A DNA stretch of 60,027 nucleotides from Bacteroidota bacterium (GCA_030550395.1 JAUQPL010000011.1:1-60027), one strand, 5' to 3'. Counted from the first letter of the stretch, positions 9,269-19,134 are shown. Notes: generated by a model not told the origin, from the sequence alone. Numbers and translations: made by a program.

Positions 9269-9962
9269 CATAGGCTTCTCCAGCAATGATGAGGTGGTCT
9301 AAAAGAGGAATGTCCACAACTTTGCCCGCTTGCACCAACTGCCGCGTCAACGCAATATCCTCGGCCGAGGGCTCCGTATTGCCTGAAGGATGGTTATGGA
9401 GCACGATAATGGCCGCCGCACTCTCGACAATAGCAAGGCGAAAGACCTCGCGCGGATGAACCAGACTTGCCGTGAGAGTCCCTTCGCTGACCACCACCTC
9501 ACGGATAACCTGATGAGCAGCGTTCAGCAAAAGGACATGGAAGGACTCCTGGCGGGCTCCGCGCAAGCGCGGGATGTACATCCGGGCAACGTCACCGGGG
9601 GAGCGAATAACCTTGCGGGCTGAGAAGGGCTCTGCCTGCAAGCGGCGCGCCAGCTCAAAAGCCGCGGCTAGTACTATAGCTCGCACCATCCCCATACCTC
9701 GGACTGCCCGGAGCTCACTGACATCCCGGGAGGAAAGTTCCGTCAGGTTCCCAAAGCGGCGGAGCAACTCCCGGGCAACGTCTACCGCTGAAAACCCTTG
9801 CGTACCAGAGCCGATCAAGATAGCCAAGAGCTCCGCATCTGAAAGCACCGTCGCCCCGTACCGGAGAAGGCGCTCCCGTGGGCGCTCGTCTTCCCGCCAC
9901 TCACGAATCGTGCGATAAGTCGGATGTTCTGCTACTCGGGCCTGAGAATCTCGCGAAGCCAT
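9234..9962 (-). CDS. radC: RadC family JAB/JAMM protein
   Basis: 242 residues. The N-terminal helix-hairpin-helix region (EDERPRERLL, then LRAVRGMGMVRA) is followed by the MPN/JAMM domain with HNHPSGNTEPSAED (H189, H191, D202) and an upstream Glu near residue 160. RadC proteins are widespread and were once linked to DNA repair; their real biochemical role is unsettled. The start at 9962 overlaps the end of cutA by 31 bases, which suggests the two are translated from one transcript. Confidence 0.95.
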   Translation of the reverse strand: MASRDSQARVAEHPTYRTIREWREDERPRERLLRYGATVLSDAELLAILIGSGTQGFSAVDVARELLRRFGNLTELSSRDVSELRAVRGMGMVRAIVLAAAFELARRLQAEPFSARKVIRSPGDVARMYIPRLRGARQESFHVLLLNAAHQVIREVVVSEGTLTASLVHPREVFRLAIVESAAAIIVLHNHPSGNTEPSAEDIALTRQLVQAGKVVDIPLLDHLIIAGEAYVSLRERGLMEA

Positions 9963-10264
9963 TGCAGATATGGCTCTGCTGATGCCTCCAAGGGAAGTGC
10001 GATAATCTCAGGAACATCGTACGGATGAAGCTCGCTCACCCGCCGCTGCAATGCTTCCAAATGCTCCCGGTGTGTCTTCACAACGATGAGCGCCTCCTGT
10101 GCTTCATGGAGAGCATCCTTCCAACTGAAATACGAGTAAACGGTCGGCACAACATTACAACAGGCAGCTAGGTGCTCTGTGACCATAATGCGGGCAAGCT
10201 GCTGAGCATTTTCCAGAGACGGGGTTGTGATGAACACAACGCAGAAGTCCTGAGCCCGTTGCAT
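9932..10264 (-). CDS. cutA: Divalent-cation tolerance protein CutA
   Basis: 110 residues, normal for the trimeric ferredoxin-like CutA1 family. Signature segments are VVFITTPSLENAQQLAR, LAACCNVVP, YFSWKD, and the C-terminal HPYDVPEIIALP. The family binds metal such as Cu(II) and is linked to metal tolerance, though the mechanism is unclear. It is the first gene of the cutA-radC pair and is divergent from the small membrane protein at 10311. Confidence 0.95.
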   Translation of the reverse strand: MQRAQDFCVVFITTPSLENAQQLARIMVTEHLAACCNVVPTVYSYFSWKDALHEAQEALIVVKTHREHLEALQRRVSELHPYDVPEIIALPLEASAEPYLQWLREILRPE

Positions 10265-10310
10265 AATTTCGCTCTACGCTACCCAACAACCAAGCTGCAA
10301 TTTAGCGAAA

Positions 10311-10616
10311 ATGGTAGAGCTGTTCGTGCTGTATCTCCACCTAGTGGCCGCCCTCTACGCTTTTACAAAACGGTGGCAGGAGGAAAGCGCCGCTGCAGGG
10401 CTCTTAGCCGCTACTCTGGTGGGGTTCCTCTTTTTATTGGTCTGGAGTCTCAGTGGGGCTTTTGTTCGTGCTTTAATTTCTGCCCCTATGGTAACCCCAT
10501 GGCTCAGCCGGGATGGATTAGGATTGCTTCTGCCATTACCCCTGGAGATTGCCCTTTTCGTTTATCTCTTCGTACGTCAGAGACGCAAAGAGTTCTCCGA
10601 TACTCCACGACAATGA
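10311..10616 (+). CDS. Small integral membrane protein, function unknown
   Basis: 101 residues with three likely membrane spans, roughly residues 3-18, 28-51 and 70-88, ending in a basic tail (RQRRKEF). No family is recognised. It is upstream of mrp on the same strand with a 46-base gap, so co-transcription is possible. A near-match to the -7 promoter element (TAATTTCG, 10263-10270) precedes it. Confidence 0.6.
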   Translation: MVELFVLYLHLVAALYAFTKRWQEESAAAGLLAATLVGFLFLLVWSLSGAFVRALISAPMVTPWLSRDGLGLLLPLPLEIALFVYLFVRQRRKEFSDTPRQ

Positions 10617-10662
10617 ACACCGACGACGTCTTCACCCCTAGCACAACTGCTAAAGCCCAGCT

Positions 10663-11754
10663 ATGGAGCCTGAGCGCCTACAGCAAATACGGGAACGCAT
10701 CGCACAGGTGCTTGACCCCGATCTCGGTGTACCGTTAGGAGAACTCGGTGCACTACACGATCTTCAATTCCAAGACGGACACTTAGCGCTCTACTTAGAG
10801 CTGATCCCACCACTACCATGGGTAGCCCAGCCACTCGAACGCGCTTGCCGAGAGGCTATTGCCGAACTTCTTGGGGACATTCCCTTTCACATTTACGTCC
10901 GTGAACGTCCCCTATCCCGCAGCACATCCCCATCTGTGCTGTCCGGGGTTCAACACCTCATCGCTGTAGCTTCTGGCAAAGGCGGTGTGGGGAAATCTAC
11001 AATTGCAGCAAACATTGCCGTCACGCTGGCGCGGGCCGGAACCACCGTTGGTCTTTTGGATGCTGACATTTACGGTCCCAGCGCCCCCACCCTCTTCGGG
11101 CTTCAAGGAATGCCCTTGCACGCTCGCAAGGATGAACATGGACGGGTCATTGGCATTCCCCACGAGCGCTATGGAATCCGCATCGCCTCTATGGGCTTCG
11201 TCCTGCAGCGGGAACAAGCCGCTATCCTCCGCGGTCCCCTACTGGCAGGCTATTTCATGACTTTGGTTGAGCAAATGGACTGGGGAGAGCTGGACTTCCT
11301 TGTCTTTGATCTACCCCCAGGAACCGGTGATATCCAGTTGACTCTGGCACAGAAGGTACCGTTGAGTGGTGCCGTGTTGGTCACAACGCCACAGGAACTC
11401 TCCCTGGCAGACGTGCGGCGGAGCGTGACGATGTTCCGACGGGTTAATGTCCCGGTTCTGGGAATCGTGGAGAACATGAGTTACTTTACCTGCCCTCGCT
11501 GCGGGCACCGAGAAGCTATCTTCGGAGAAGGCGGCGGTCAGCGTCTGTCTGAAGAGCTTAACGTTCCTTTCCTCGGACAGCTACCGCTGGACCCACTCTT
11601 GCAGAGGTCCAGCGATGAGGGTATTCCCGTGGTGGAACACCCCGCTGGGACTCACCTCCGCCATCTCTTCGCCGAGATCGTCCATGCTCTGGTCCGAGAA
11701 CTCCGGCGCCAGTACTACCGCGCCCAATCCCCTCGGCTGGAGATTTCCCTCTGA
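10663..11754 (+). CDS. mrp: Iron-sulfur cluster carrier Mrp/ApbC
   Basis: 363 residues. An N-terminal MIP18/DUF59-like domain (about 1-78) is fused to a deviant Walker A ATPase of the MinD/Nbp35 class (ASGKGGVGKST, near 103-113). A CPRC motif (C277, C280) lies in the YFTCPRCGHREAIFG segment, and this Cys pair binds the bridging Fe-S cluster in the dimer. The role is cytosolic delivery of Fe-S clusters to apoproteins. The DUF59 part has LIPPLPW where many homologues carry a Cys-containing TPGCP-type loop. The gene precedes rplU on the same strand. Confidence 0.93.
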   Translation: MEPERLQQIRERIAQVLDPDLGVPLGELGALHDLQFQDGHLALYLELIPPLPWVAQPLERACREAIAELLGDIPFHIYVRERPLSRSTSPSVLSGVQHLIAVASGKGGVGKSTIAANIAVTLARAGTTVGLLDADIYGPSAPTLFGLQGMPLHARKDEHGRVIGIPHERYGIRIASMGFVLQREQAAILRGPLLAGYFMTLVEQMDWGELDFLVFDLPPGTGDIQLTLAQKVPLSGAVLVTTPQELSLADVRRSVTMFRRVNVPVLGIVENMSYFTCPRCGHREAIFGEGGGQRLSEELNVPFLGQLPLDPLLQRSSDEGIPVVEHPAGTHLRHLFAEIVHALVRELRRQYYRAQSPRLEISL

Positions 11755-11769
11755 ACTTTGAGGAACTGC

Positions 11770-11777
11770 TAATTTTG
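11770..11777 (+). promoter_or_regulatory. -7 promoter element of rplU-rpmA-mdh
   Basis: TAATTTTG matches TAnnTTTG, 36 bases before the rplU ATG at 11813 and just after the mrp stop. It is the only one of the ten elements found with C rather than G before the TA. Confidence 0.5.
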
Positions 11778-11812
11778 TGCCTTGTGTTTTCCATACAATT
11801 GTCCGTCCTCCC

Positions 11813-12139
11813 ATGCGAGCTGTTGTCGAAATCGCTACTGCTCAATACGTGGTAGAGCCGGGGCAGGTTTTGGTAGTGCCCCATGTATCAGTTGAACCTG
11901 GAATCGTATTGGAGCTACGTCCCCTTGTCCTCATCGGAGATGGGCAGGAAGTTTCTATTGGCACCCCCTTCACTGCAGGTATTGTGCGTGCAGAAGTTCT
12001 GGAACATGGTAAAGGAGCCAAAGTAATCGTCTTCAAAAAGAAGCGCCGGAAAGGTTACAAGCGCTTCAGAGGGCATCGGCAGCTATACACACGTATCCGC
12101 ATCACGGAAATAGATGCCGCTAACAGTTCCACAGTGTAA
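11813..12139 (+). CDS. rplU: 50S ribosomal protein L21
   Basis: 108 residues from the ATG at 11813, which gives the usual short bL21 N-terminus ([18 protein letters not shown]). Characteristic segments are the [25 protein letters not shown] core and the basic [13 protein letters not shown] stretch, which contacts 23S rRNA. It lies immediately before rpmA, the near-universal L21-L27 arrangement. An upstream in-frame ATG at 11777 lies inside the promoter element and is rejected. Confidence 0.97.
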   Translation: MRAVVEIATAQYVVEPGQVLVVPHVSVEPGIVLELRPLVLIGDGQEVSIGTPFTAGIVRAEVLEHGKGAKVIVFKKKRRKGYKRFRGHRQLYTRIRITEIDAANSSTV

Positions 12140-12151
12140 AGGCAATAGGTC

Positions 12152-13389
<1,238 letters not shown>

Positions 13390-13433
13390 TGGAGTGATTA
13401 CACTTGCGCAGAAGCCTTATGAAGCCAGAGCAC

Positions 13434-13442
13434 GTATTTTTG
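13434..13442 (+). promoter_or_regulatory. -7 promoter element of the exbB-tonB operon
   Basis: GTATTTTTG matches TAnnTTTG, about 44 bases before the exbB ATG. An AAGGAG ribosome-binding site follows at 13474-13479, 6 bases before that ATG. Confidence 0.55.
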
Positions 13443-13485
13443 CGCTCGGTGTAGAAGTCTTGTAAGCCCGAACAAGGAGCGTCCT

Positions 13486-14268
13486 ATGCGGAATCTCTTC
13501 AATACAGTCGTGATCCTGCTTGCCCTTCTGATCTCCAGCCTCTTTTACTTCTTCGTGATGGGAAACCCCGCCAACTTCAAAGATGGCGAGCGCCGTCAGG
13601 AGCCTATTCCTGGCAATGTACTTGGCACTGTTTACACGGGCGGGCCACTGGTTGCTGTGCTTATAGCTCTCTCGCTTATTTCTATCACATTCGTCTTTGA
13701 GCGCTTTTTCTCCATCCGCAAAGCTCGGGGAACGCATCCGCCGGAGGAGTTTCTGCGGAAATTCCAGAATCTGTTAGAGGAAGGCAAACTGGACGAGGCC
13801 ATCGCCCTCTGTGATACTCAAGGAGGTAGTCTGGGAAATGTACTTCGCGCCGGACTGCAACGATATAAGCAATTGGAAAACGATCCCTCGCTGGATTCCG
13901 AGCGCAAATTAGCCGAAGTCCAGCGTGCAATTGACGAAGCGATGAATTTAGAAACCCCACTGCTGGAGAAGAATTTAGTCATCCTGTCCACCGTCGCTTC
14001 TATTTCCACCCTGGTAGGGCTTCTAGGAACCACAATCGGGATGATCCGTGCGTTCTGGGCACTGGGGCTAACGGGTGCGGTTTCCGCCCAGCAGCTCTCC
14101 ATTGGAATCGCTGAAGCTCTCTATAACACTGCTGGAGGACTGGCAGCGGCGATTATCTCTATTGTTTCCTACAACTTCTTCACCACGAAGGTGGATAACT
14201 TCGTGTACACTTTGGATGAGGCAACTCTGAGCATGATGGAAATCCTAAGTACACGCGTCAAACGGTAA
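13486..14268 (+). CDS. exbB: MotA/TolQ/ExbB proton channel protein
   Basis: 260 residues. The N-terminal span is near residues 7-26 and a second near 50-70, followed by a cytoplasmic helical region. The paired C-terminal spans contain ISTLVGLLGTTIGMIRAF and LYNTAGGLAAAIISIVSYNFF, the hallmark of ExbB/TolQ. With ExbD it forms the inner-membrane motor that uses proton-motive force to drive TonB. A strong AAGGAG site precedes the ATG. First gene of an operon with two exbD copies and tonB. Confidence 0.94.
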   Translation: MRNLFNTVVILLALLISSLFYFFVMGNPANFKDGERRQEPIPGNVLGTVYTGGPLVAVLIALSLISITFVFERFFSIRKARGTHPPEEFLRKFQNLLEEGKLDEAIALCDTQGGSLGNVLRAGLQRYKQLENDPSLDSERKLAEVQRAIDEAMNLETPLLEKNLVILSTVASISTLVGLLGTTIGMIRAFWALGLTGAVSAQQLSIGIAEALYNTAGGLAAAIISIVSYNFFTTKVDNFVYTLDEATLSMMEILSTRVKR

Positions 14269-14281
14269 ACCACCCTGCCCC

Positions 14282-14815
14282 ATGCCCAAGCTCAAGAAAC
14301 GCCGGCTCGGCTTCGTTTTGGACATGACCCCGCTGGTGGATATTACCTTCTTGCTGCTAACCTTCTTCATGTTGACGGCAAAGTTCAAATCCGAAGCCGA
14401 AACCCAGCAGCGTTTTACTATCGTCCGACCCCAAGCAACAGCCGATACTTCGCGGCTGCCCGACAAGGATTTGGCTATCATCAAGATTGGGATTGACACC
14501 CTCACGGGTGACACGGCGTACTACTACGAGATGACCAACGAGACTGACTGGTTCCAGGTCATTGGGGGTCTGGAGCAATATCAGCAGATAGGACAAGGAC
14601 AACGTATCCGGCAAATACGGGCAGGACTCCAAGAGCTGGACGAGCTCATCCGACGCACACGTATCGTGCGTCCCACTACCCGCTTTGCCATTGATGCCGA
14701 TCGCCGGGTACGCTACAAATGGGTTGAAGAGCTCATGGAGGTGCTCCGGCAGAACCGAGCGACGGTCTTTAACTTTGTAACTGATCGTCGCCCACCGGAA
14801 AATCCACCAATGTAG
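14282..14815 (+). CDS. exbD: ExbD/TolR biopolymer transport protein, copy 1
   Basis: 177 residues. A basic start (KLKKRR) is followed by the family motif DMTPLVDITFLLLTFFML, in which D20 matches the protonatable Asp of ExbD. The periplasmic part ends with the IDADRRVRYKWV...L segment. It is longer than E. coli ExbD (about 141 residues) because of an insert near residues 60-110. It follows exbB by 13 bases. A second, divergent ExbD is next; paired exbD genes are usual in Bacteroidota and may form hetero-oligomers. Confidence 0.92.
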   Translation: MPKLKKRRLGFVLDMTPLVDITFLLLTFFMLTAKFKSEAETQQRFTIVRPQATADTSRLPDKDLAIIKIGIDTLTGDTAYYYEMTNETDWFQVIGGLEQYQQIGQGQRIRQIRAGLQELDELIRRTRIVRPTTRFAIDADRRVRYKWVEELMEVLRQNRATVFNFVTDRRPPENPPM

Positions 14816-14868
14816 CAGACAAGCACTCATGAGCGCCTAAGTATCCAGAACAGACACAGTGCGATTCT

Positions 14869-15411
14869 ATGGGCGTAGCAGACTTTAGCGGAGAAGCGAA
14901 GCGAGAGCGACGTGGCAGTACGCGACGGCGCAAGAAGATGCGCCGCCTCCGCTATCGCTTGGATATGACCCCGTTGGTGGATATCGCCTTCCTGCTTTTG
15001 ACCTTTTTCATGCTTACCACCACCCTAATTACCCCGCAGGTAATGGAGATGACAATCCCGCCAGAACGCACACAGGTAGAGGTCCGGCAGTCGGATCTGC
15101 TTACGCTACAGATTCGTTCCGATGGAAAGGTGTTCTACAACTTGGGGACTGACGCTCCCCAACCAATCACTCTGAAAGACTTAGAGTCTTTAGCAGTCCG
15201 AGAAAACGTGCGCCTGAAAAACCGTCTAATCACAGTATTGAAAGCTTCACCCAACGTGGCTTACGGCACCGTCATCACAGTCCTGGATGTACTCAACCGT
15301 GCGGAAGTACAAATCGCTGAACAGCTTGCCCGAGAAGGACTGCGCCGGGAACGGCGTTTTGCTATTGCCCCAATGACACCGGAGGAAGAACAAGCCCTTG
15401 CACAACTATGA
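14869..15411 (+). CDS. exbD: ExbD/TolR biopolymer transport protein, copy 2
   Basis: 180 residues from the ATG at 14869, or 157 if the internal ATG at 14938 is used; neither has a strong ribosome-binding site. It carries DMTPLVDIAFLLLTFFML with the key Asp at 38, then a periplasmic domain (LLTLQIRSDGKVFYN, VLKASPNVAYGTVITVLDVLN). The Arg/Lys-rich stretch ahead of the span (RRRKKMRR) fits an inside-facing N-terminus. Its stop overlaps the tonB start by four bases (ATGA). Confidence 0.92.
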   Translation: MGVADFSGEAKRERRGSTRRRKKMRRLRYRLDMTPLVDIAFLLLTFFMLTTTLITPQVMEMTIPPERTQVEVRQSDLLTLQIRSDGKVFYNLGTDAPQPITLKDLESLAVRENVRLKNRLITVLKASPNVAYGTVITVLDVLNRAEVQIAEQLAREGLRRERRFAIAPMTPEEEQALAQL

Positions 15412-16187
15412 CGACCCATGCCGATATAGCAATACCCTCACAGCCGAGGTGGAGTATCCGTCTCTGGAGCCAGGAATTCCTGCGCTGGATTCAGCGCAAT
15501 ACTATCCGAGGTTTCTTGGCAGCCATAGGCTTACTTTTCCTGCTGCTGTTGCTCTACCTTGCTCTCCAGATTATCCTTCCGACCCAGACTCAAGCCGTGC
15601 GCACAGCGCCTATTGTCCGCATCCGCTTGTCGGAACTACCACCCCCACCATCACTGCAGGAGGTTGTGCCTCCGCCTACCCAAATGGCTCCTATAGAGCA
15701 ACCCACAGTCCGAGTCGGAATCCCCATCCCCGTACCCGACGTTTTGGTTCCCCCGGAAGCCCAGAGCTTTGCTACACTAGAGGAACTGAAACGTTCCCCT
15801 ACCGAAGGAGTCGGCGGCAGTGGGAGCGGAGGTGGGAATATCCAAGTAATCCCTGAGAACACCCAAGTAGAAGTCCCGCAAGAGCCAGACCCCTATGAAT
15901 TCGTCGCCGTCGAGCGCGAACCCTCCCTGGACATGAACGAACTACGACGTCGGCTGGAGTACCCGGAGTTAGCACGCCGGGCTGGTATCCAGGGGAAGGT
16001 CTATGTCCGCGTGCTCGTCGGCACTGATGGGAAACCCAAACGGTACATCGTTGAGCACTCTGACAACGAACTGCTTACGGAAGCAGCGGTTAAAGCCGTC
16101 ATGAGTATGACCTTTACGCCGGCCATCCAGAACGGACAGCCCATTGCTGTCTGGGTCAGTATCCCCATAGACTTCCGCCTCCGATAA
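15408..16187 (+). CDS. tonB: TonB-family energy transducer
   Basis: 259 residues. One membrane span lies at about 34-54, followed by a Pro-rich linker (LPPPPSLQEVVPPP) and a Gly-rich patch (GGSGSGGGN). The C-terminal TonB domain starts at YPELARRAGIQGKVYVRVLVG and ends PIAVWVSIPIDFRLR. TonB couples the ExbB/ExbD motor to outer-membrane TonB-dependent transporters. None of those is in this window, so the cargo is unknown. Confidence 0.93.
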   Translation: MTTHADIAIPSQPRWSIRLWSQEFLRWIQRNTIRGFLAAIGLLFLLLLLYLALQIILPTQTQAVRTAPIVRIRLSELPPPPSLQEVVPPPTQMAPIEQPTVRVGIPIPVPDVLVPPEAQSFATLEELKRSPTEGVGGSGSGGGNIQVIPENTQVEVPQEPDPYEFVAVEREPSLDMNELRRRLEYPELARRAGIQGKVYVRVLVGTDGKPKRYIVEHSDNELLTEAAVKAVMSMTFTPAIQNGQPIAVWVSIPIDFRLR

Positions 16188-16202
16188 ACTAAGGTAGCGC
16201 CT

Positions 16203-16283
16203 ATGAGGTATCCACACGATGCCCATTCCTTTGTTGAGTCGTGCTTCTGTCATCTGTGTCAATCCCCAGTAACTTTCCAGTGA
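16203..16283 (+). CDS. Candidate 26-residue Cys-containing small protein
   Basis: ATG at 16203 with AAGG 8 bases upstream; the frame runs 26 codons to a TGA whose last bases overlap a GTG start for the next gene (GTGA, 16280-16283). The peptide has a compact CFCHLC motif, which could bind metal. It sits in the tonB to PstS-like interval, where genes are closely packed. It may be a real small protein or only a leader peptide for the downstream membrane protein. No family is known to me. Confidence 0.3.
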   Translation: MRYPHDAHSFVESCFCHLCQSPVTFQ

Positions 16284-16519
16284 TTGCCCGTTCATTCCTC
16301 TCGGAGTCACGTTCTCCATGGTGGTGGCACGTAATCAACTACATAGCTCGCTCTCTTGTAACCCTCAGCGGACTGTTCCTCCTCTTTGCCCCACTACCGC
16401 TTAAACCGGGGACAGCTGTCTTCGTCCGCACTTTGGGCCTTGTCATGGTACTTTTCGGTCTATACCGGGTTGCGTGGTATCACTGGCGTCTTCGGCAGCA
16501 GCATCATGAGGAAGAGTGA
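16280..16519 (+). CDS. Small two-span membrane protein of the tonB operon
   Basis: 79 residues if the GTG at 16280 is used, which overlaps the preceding 26-codon ORF by four bases; an alternative GTG lies at 16241. It has two likely membrane spans (SLVTLSGLFLLFAPLPL and TLGLVMVLFGLYRVAW) and ends in a His/Glu-rich tail (RQQHHEEE). A short membrane protein between tonB and the PstS-like gene is common in this Bacteroidota cluster; its function is unknown. It overlaps the next gene by 14 bases. Confidence 0.65.
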   Translation: MIARSFLSESRSPWWWHVINYIARSLVTLSGLFLLFAPLPLKPGTAVFVRTLGLVMVLFGLYRVAWYHWRLRQQHHEEE

Positions 16520-17423
16520 AGTAGTGGGCGCTCTATGGTTTCTGCTCTTTCTGAGCTCGTGCACTCCGCAGCGGACTCCTAAGACCGACGAGGCCGAGAG
16601 CCTCACCCGCGGACGTGTCGAGCTTTTTTGCGACGAAGCAATTGCTCCCCTCCTGGCATCTCCTTTGAAGCACTTTGACACGCTCTATCCTGAAGCTCAG
16701 CTTCAACTAACGGTTACCTCTGCCCGCGAAGCCATGCGTCAGCTCTTGGCGCGCAATGCTCGGATCATTGTTATCGCCCGGGACTATTTGCCTGATGAAG
16801 ATTCTCTCATGCGTGCCTACGGTGTTGCCGCTCACCCGCGGGTCAAGTTAGCAGAAGATGCCCTCGTCTTCTTCGCCCATCCGAGTGTTCCCCTGGATAC
16901 CCTCAATGTTTCCCAACTCCACGCCATCCTCCGTGGGGCTCGGAGCTTCCGGGATTTCTTCCCTTCCCTACCGCGCGAACCAGAGCTTGTCTGCCCCGGA
17001 ACGGCCTCTTCTGTCTACGCCAACTTAGTTCAGCAAGTTCTCTCCGGAACCTTCCCTAAGCGCCGGATGCACATAGTTGCAACTTCGGACTCTGTGCTGG
17101 CCATTGTGGCGTCAACCCCCTGGAGCATTGGCATTGGATACCTCTCCCACGTTGCCCATTCCAGGCAGGTCCGTCCGATATCCCTGGGCTACGTTGATAG
17201 CGCCGGTCATTATGTCTCCCCCAAACCCGTGCACCAGTCGTATATCGTTTTACGCAAGTATCCGTACGTTGTGCCTCTCTATGCCTATTTACGGGATGAC
17301 CTGCGGAACTTGCCATGGGTAGTGGCAACGTTTTTGGGAACGGACACCGAAGTACAGCGCCACTTTTTGCAGAGCGGCATCGTCCCTGCCTTTGCTCGTA
17401 TTCGGTTAATCCCGGAAGAGTAG
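16506..17423 (+). CDS. PstS-like substrate-binding lipoprotein
   Basis: 305 residues from the ATG at 16506, chosen because it yields a lipoprotein signal peptide (LWFLLFLSSC). The rest is a periplasmic binding-protein fold like phosphate-binding PstS: EAQLQLTVTSAREAMRQLL, IIVIARDY, then PGTASSVYANLVQQVLSG and a C-terminal YVVPLYAYLRDDLR. There is no PstABC transporter alongside. In Bacteroidota this gene is regularly linked to exbB/exbD/tonB, so a role in TonB-linked envelope function is inferred. The ligand is not known. Confidence 0.82.
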   Translation: MRKSEVVGALWFLLFLSSCTPQRTPKTDEAESLTRGRVELFCDEAIAPLLASPLKHFDTLYPEAQLQLTVTSAREAMRQLLARNARIIVIARDYLPDEDSLMRAYGVAAHPRVKLAEDALVFFAHPSVPLDTLNVSQLHAILRGARSFRDFFPSLPREPELVCPGTASSVYANLVQQVLSGTFPKRRMHIVATSDSVLAIVASTPWSIGIGYLSHVAHSRQVRPISLGYVDSAGHYVSPKPVHQSYIVLRKYPYVVPLYAYLRDDLRNLPWVVATFLGTDTEVQRHFLQSGIVPAFARIRLIPEE

Positions 17424-17429
17424 GCACCA

Positions 17430-19097
17430 ATGAAGCGATTTGCAGCGATACTGTTATGTAGTAGCGTGGCAATAGCGCAATTGGACCAGGCACAGTTACT
17501 GTTCCGCCAGGGACGGCTTGAGGAAGCCTTGGCAGTGCTGCAGCCCTTGATTGCCCGCTCCGAAGAGGCGGCTATCCTACTGGCCGGCGATATCTGGATG
17601 GAACTGGAACGTCCTGATTCCGCACTTGCTCTCTACCGCCGAATTCCCAAAGCTGAAGCAAAGCCCGCCGTCATCTCTCGCATCGGTCTGGCACTCTCGG
17701 CTACTGGATACCATACGGAGGCCATTTTGACTCTGCGCAAAGCTTGGGAAAAGTACCCTCAGAACGTGGATATCGCCCTGGCACTCTGCCAGGCTTTACT
17801 TCAGGCAGACTCGCTCCAGCAGGCAGAGTACGTTGCCCTGAGAGCACGGGACTTCGCCGGCCCCGATGCTCGGGTCTATACTATGTTGGGCGATCTATAC
17901 TACCGCCAACGCGTCTACGAACTGGCACGGCAGAATTACGAACAGGCTCTCCGCTTGGATTCCCTCCACACCCATGCCCGCATCCGCCTAGCTGAGGTAT
18001 ACTTCCGATTAGCACAACGTGAGTCGGACCGAGAACTTGCTAACCAGTACTATCGGCGCTCGCTCCAACAGTGGGACGCCGTTACCCGACTGGATTCCAC
18101 CAATGCTCGTGCCTTCTACGAAAAGGGACGACTCTTTTTCTTCGCCCGCCGCTATGATGATGCCGTCACCGCTCTGCGCCGCTATATAGAGCTTCGCCCC
18201 GGGGGTAGCTTAGGGCGTTGGTACTTAGCACAAGCTCTCGTTGAAGCCCGCCGCTGCGAAGAAGCTCTGCCCCACTTGGAACGAGTTGCCCAAGAGCTGG
18301 ATACAGCTCGCCCGCGAGCCCTGCTACTGCACTCCCGCTGCCTCTTTGAGCTGAGCCGCTATGCCGAAGCTATGCGTGCCTATGAAGCTCTCCTTGCCGA
18401 CTCCACAATCCCTACCGACGCTGCCGATTGGGAGCGGGCCGGAGTTTCTGCTCTGTTCACAGGGGATACGGCTATGGCAATCCAGTACTTCCGACAGTCG
18501 CTCCTCCGCGACCCACGACGGTGCGCTTTGAGCTTCCGGCTCGGTGCGCTCCTCTATGGACAACAGCGCTACAGTGAAGCTATAGCGGTCTTCCGCCAAC
18601 GTCTCCAGACATGTTCCGACACACTGGATCCACGGGTCCACGCTTTTATTGCTACTGCTTTCCTGGCTGCCAATCAACCTGACTCTGCCCTTCCAGCCCT
18701 GGAGGCAAGTCTTCGCTTGGACTCTGCCAATCTCTTCACCTATCGCCTTATGGTCGCTGCCCTCATGGCACTGCGCCGCTATTCAGAGGCAGAATCAATT
18801 GCTTGGTCTGCCCTCCGCCAAGCTCAGCAATCCAACGACCGACAAAGCACTGACGATATCGTCGCTTCACTCTGTGCCCCGCTGCTGGAAGCAAAGGACT
18901 ACTCCCGCCTACAACGAATCGCCCGGGAAGCAACACGGCTTGCTCCCCCTTCAGCCAAGGCATGGCTCTTCCTCGGTCTTGCCTATCACGGACTCAACGA
19001 TCTGCAGAACGCCTGCCGAGCCTACCGGGAAGCCCTCCGCCGTAGTCCTGCAGAGATCACTGCCCAACAAAACCTTAAGCTTCTCAACTGCCCCTAA
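17430..19097 (+). CDS. Secreted tetratricopeptide-repeat protein
   Basis: 555 residues. A signal peptide (MKRFAAILLCSSVAIA) is followed by about a dozen TPR-like helix pairs, for example LARQNYEQALRLDSLHTHARIRLAEVYF and NACRAYREALRRSPAEITAQQNL. TPR arrays are scaffolds for protein contacts; here the location is the periplasm. It starts 6 bases after the PstS-like gene and is the last gene of the exbB-tonB cluster, in line with that cluster in other Bacteroidota. No catalytic domain is seen. Confidence 0.88.
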   Translation: MKRFAAILLCSSVAIAQLDQAQLLFRQGRLEEALAVLQPLIARSEEAAILLAGDIWMELERPDSALALYRRIPKAEAKPAVISRIGLALSATGYHTEAILTLRKAWEKYPQNVDIALALCQALLQADSLQQAEYVALRARDFAGPDARVYTMLGDLYYRQRVYELARQNYEQALRLDSLHTHARIRLAEVYFRLAQRESDRELANQYYRRSLQQWDAVTRLDSTNARAFYEKGRLFFFARRYDDAVTALRRYIELRPGGSLGRWYLAQALVEARRCEEALPHLERVAQELDTARPRALLLHSRCLFELSRYAEAMRAYEALLADSTIPTDAADWERAGVSALFTGDTAMAIQYFRQSLLRDPRRCALSFRLGALLYGQQRYSEAIAVFRQRLQTCSDTLDPRVHAFIATAFLAANQPDSALPALEASLRLDSANLFTYRLMVAALMALRRYSEAESIAWSALRQAQQSNDRQSTDDIVASLCAPLLEAKDYSRLQRIAREATRLAPPSAKAWLFLGLAYHGLNDLQNACRAYREALRRSPAEITAQQNLKLLNCP

Positions 19098-19134
19098 CCT
19101 GCCACCCTCCTATAGCAACTTGCCACCACGTCTT

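Noticed and set aside
10263-10270. TAATTTCG before the small membrane protein, and the same on the minus strand at 41083-41090 before trkH, as promoters
   Set aside because: One mismatch to TAnnTTTG and no G before TA; noted only as near-matches, not listed as promoters.
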